Assembly (NCBI GenBank): GCA_913048145.1
Contig: CAJWVP010000119.1
Coordinates: forward strand, 1 to 8,254
Length of the DNA: 8,254 nucleotides
DNA from: an uncultured Rhodospirillaceae bacterium
GTDB lineage: Bacteria > Pseudomonadota > Alphaproteobacteria > Rhodospirillales > Casp-alpha2
Direction of reading: 5' to 3'
This document shows positions 7,121 to 8,254 of the stretch, in pieces (within the stretch, counting starts at the first letter, position 1; the number at the start of each line of letters is the position of its first letter). The position numbers were made by a program, and so were the translations under genes. Below the pieces are notes generated by a model. That model ran no database searches, was not told the DNA's origin, and saw nothing but the letters and a program-made list of their open reading frames with translations.

Positions 7121-7146
7121 GCTAGAGCGGAATTTCCGCCTCTAGC
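7121..7146. repeat. Inverted repeat, possible bidirectional terminator or element end
   Basis: GCTAGAGCGG (7121-7130), loop AATTT, CCGCCTCTAGC (7136-7146) pair over the whole length with one bulged C on the 3' side. It lies 66 bases after the stop of the dimethylformamidase-like gene. No U-run follows on either side, so a classical terminator is not certain. Similar CTAGAGCGG-type palindromes occur as dispersed repeats in alphaproteobacteria (from memory). Confidence 0.5.
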
Positions 7147-7198
7147 TAATTCCAGCTGAGTAGAGAGAAGGCGAAGCATTTCCGCTGCGCCCCCAGCT

Positions 7199-7357
7199 TC
7201 AGATGTTAACCTGCCCCGCAATAATTAATGCATCGTCGACTTCAACGCCGAGACACCTAACAGTACTTTCGATCTTGGTATGACCGAGCAACAGTTGAAC
7301 AGTTCGCATGTTCCTCGTCTGTCTATGGATCAGTGTCTTTTTGATCCAAGAGTAAGG
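7199..7357 (-). pseudogene. Remnant of a tyrosine recombinase/phage-type integrase C-terminus
   Basis: The - strand frame ending at 7199-7201 reads KKTLIHRQTRNMRTVQLLLG, then HTKIESTVRCLGVEVDDALI and IAGQVNI before the stop. This closely resembles the C-terminal end of site-specific integrases, whose usual form is LLLGHTKIESTVRYLGIEVDDAL with the catalytic Tyr in TVRY. Here that Tyr codon is TGT (Cys). An in-frame stop lies just upstream at 7358-7360, and the SLRRTK arginine motif expected next is lost (PYSWIKK instead). The protein is therefore dead and only about 50 codons remain. It marks past mobile-element activity next to the dimethylformamidase-like gene. Confidence 0.75.
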
Positions 7358-7550
7358 TCAATTGAGCATCGTAGCGTTGCAACATCTGATCGAGCAGAGA
7401 TCCAATATGTCTATAACTTTGTCATCTATGAACGAGAATAAGGTCGAAGTTGATGTTGCTCGCACCACGACGTTCCGCCTTTCATGCGCAACGTATTGTT
7501 AAAGTCTGCCCTTTATCCTGGTGATTTGGAACTTGAGGAAGGGTGCCGCC

Positions 7551-7751
7551 ATGAAGATCACCCTCGATGTCAATGAACTGCTCCCCGGCACCGATTGGCA
7601 GCGCTTGGAAACCTGGGCCGCGTTGGCCGATATGACGCCCTTGGAGTATGTCCGCGCCTGTGTCCGCCGCGGACATCTGGAGTTGCGAGCTGAAGTGGTG
7701 AAAAGCGCCATTTACGTTCGCCCTGCCTCGGACAAAATTAACATTCCTTGA
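7551..7751 (+). CDS. Small hypothetical protein, possibly ribbon-helix-helix-like
   Basis: The 66-residue frame starts at ATG 7551 with GAGGAAGGG at 7535-7543, 7 bases upstream; an ATG at 7521 has no such site. The product begins with a short strand (MKITLDV), then two predicted helices, WQRLETWAALADM (16-28) and PLEYVRACVRRGHLEL (30-45), and a polar tail. Strand-helix-helix with a TP turn is compatible with a ribbon-helix-helix DNA-binding fold, but I do not recognise a family. Composition is GC-rich and coding-like, unlike the preceding spacer. It ends exactly where the convergent threonine aldolase gene ends, with no bases between. Confidence 0.55.
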   Translation: MKITLDVNELLPGTDWQRLETWAALADMTPLEYVRACVRRGHLELRAEVVKSAIYVRPASDKINIP

Positions 7752-8254
7752 CTAGGCCGCGCTGCGCTCCAGGCGGACAGCGGCGTTAATGAATGCATCT
7801 ACGTGATCGGCCTCCGTGTTAAACGCGGTGACCAACCGGACCACGCCTTCTTCCCAGCGTCCGCCGTAAAAAATAAAGCCTTCGTCATTCAACGCCTGAT
7901 GTAGCGTCGCTGGCAGCTTCGGGAACAGCATGTTGGCGCCGTCCGTGTAGGGAAATTCGAAGGACGCCAGGGGGGCGATGCCATCGCGCAGGCGCGCCGC
8001 CATGGCGTTGGCATGTTCGGCGTTGTAGCGCCACAACTCGTCCGATAGGTAGGCCTCCATCTGCGCCGACAGGAAGCGCATCTTCGAAAACAGATGGCCG
8101 CCGCGCTTGCGTCGGAACGCGAAGGTATCGGCGAGATCCTTGTCGAAGATGATCACAGCCTCGGCACCCAACGCGCCGTTCTTCGTTGCCCCGAAGGACA
8201 GCACTTCGACGCCGGCCTTCCAGCTCATTTCGGCGGGCGTGCAGCCCAGCGCCA
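7752..8254 (-). CDS. Low-specificity threonine aldolase-like PLP enzyme, C-terminal part (5' end outside window)
   Basis: This is a beta-eliminating lyase-family enzyme that cleaves threonine or allo-threonine, or related beta-hydroxy amino acids, to glycine and an aldehyde. The visible 166 residues begin ALGCTPAEMSWKAGVEVLS and contain SFGATKNGALGAEAV with the predicted PLP-binding Lys at visible residue 24. FRRKRGGHLFSKMRFLSAQ and the small C-terminal domain follow, with VVRLVTAFNTEADHVDAFI near the end. The gene continues past 8254, since the frame is open upstream of the internal ATG at 8226-8228, so that ATG is not the start. The stop is TAG 7752-7754. It has no evident link to benzoate metabolism. 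Confidence 0.88.
   Translation of the reverse strand, partial: ALGCTPAEMSWKAGVEVLSFGATKNGALGAEAVIIFDKDLADTFAFRRKRGGHLFSKMRFLSAQMEAYLSDELWRYNAEHANAMAARLRDGIAPLASFEFPYTDGANMLFPKLPATLHQALNDEGFIFYGGRWEEGVVRLVTAFNTEADHVDAFINAAVRLERSAA

Larger units (their letters stand above)
7056..7550. other. Non-coding stretch with hairpins and a decayed recombinase
   Basis: About 500 bases hold no intact gene. It contains a small hairpin (CTCAA 7102-7106 with TTGAG 7112-7116), a larger inverted repeat at 7121-7146 and a recombinase remnant at 7199-7357 on the - strand. In 7361-7530 I see only short open frames on the - strand; one reads GSLLDQMLQRYDAQLT and has no family I recognise. Confidence 0.6.

Noticed and set aside
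1..8254. CRISPR arrays, tRNA or rRNA genes
   Set aside because: No regularly spaced repeats, cloverleaf or rRNA-like sequence was seen on either strand.

Overview
The window looks like chromosomal DNA of an alphaproteobacterium, probably of a Rhodospirillales-like lineage. This rests on the GC-rich coding style, an alphaproteobacterial-type box (aerobic benzoyl-CoA) gene set, and an integrase remnant of a type common in that class. The organism cannot be named from sequence alone.

Layout. (a) 1-206: the 3' end of a + strand membrane-protein gene, then a ribosome-binding site and ATG that run directly into the middle of boxC. (b) 147-3536: a benzoate box locus. It holds a truncated boxC (benzoyl-CoA-dihydrodiol lyase, - strand), boxR (XRE-type helix-turn-helix plus shikimate-kinase-like regulator, - strand) and, divergently, a benzoate-CoA ligase (+ strand). 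Two nearly identical palindromic AT-rich sites, one in front of boxC and one between boxR and the ligase, are the likely BoxR operators. (c) 3526-4839: an open reading frame overlapping the ligase that fuses an alpha/beta hydrolase to a MaoC-type hydratase. (d) 4920-7055: a large protein of the N,N-dimethylformamidase large-subunit family, with no small-subunit gene in view and a more AT-rich style than the box genes. (e) 7056-7550: a non-coding stretch with a hairpin and a decayed tyrosine recombinase C-terminus whose catalytic Tyr position is Cys. (f) 7551-8254: a 66-codon hypothetical gene, convergent with the 3' part of a PLP-dependent threonine aldolase.

How it fits together. The ligase would make benzoyl-CoA, the usual effector of BoxR, which would then release boxC, boxR and the ligase operon. 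The hydrolase/hydratase fusion is in position to work on CoA-linked intermediates or to remove dead-end thioesters. The boxC truncation, the dimethylformamidase-like gene with different composition and the integrase remnant suggest a rearranged catabolic island. The left junction could instead be an assembly chimera. The most unusual items are the hydrolase-MaoC fusion, the stand-alone dimethylformamidase-like protein beside an aromatic acid-CoA ligase, and the shared operator pair.
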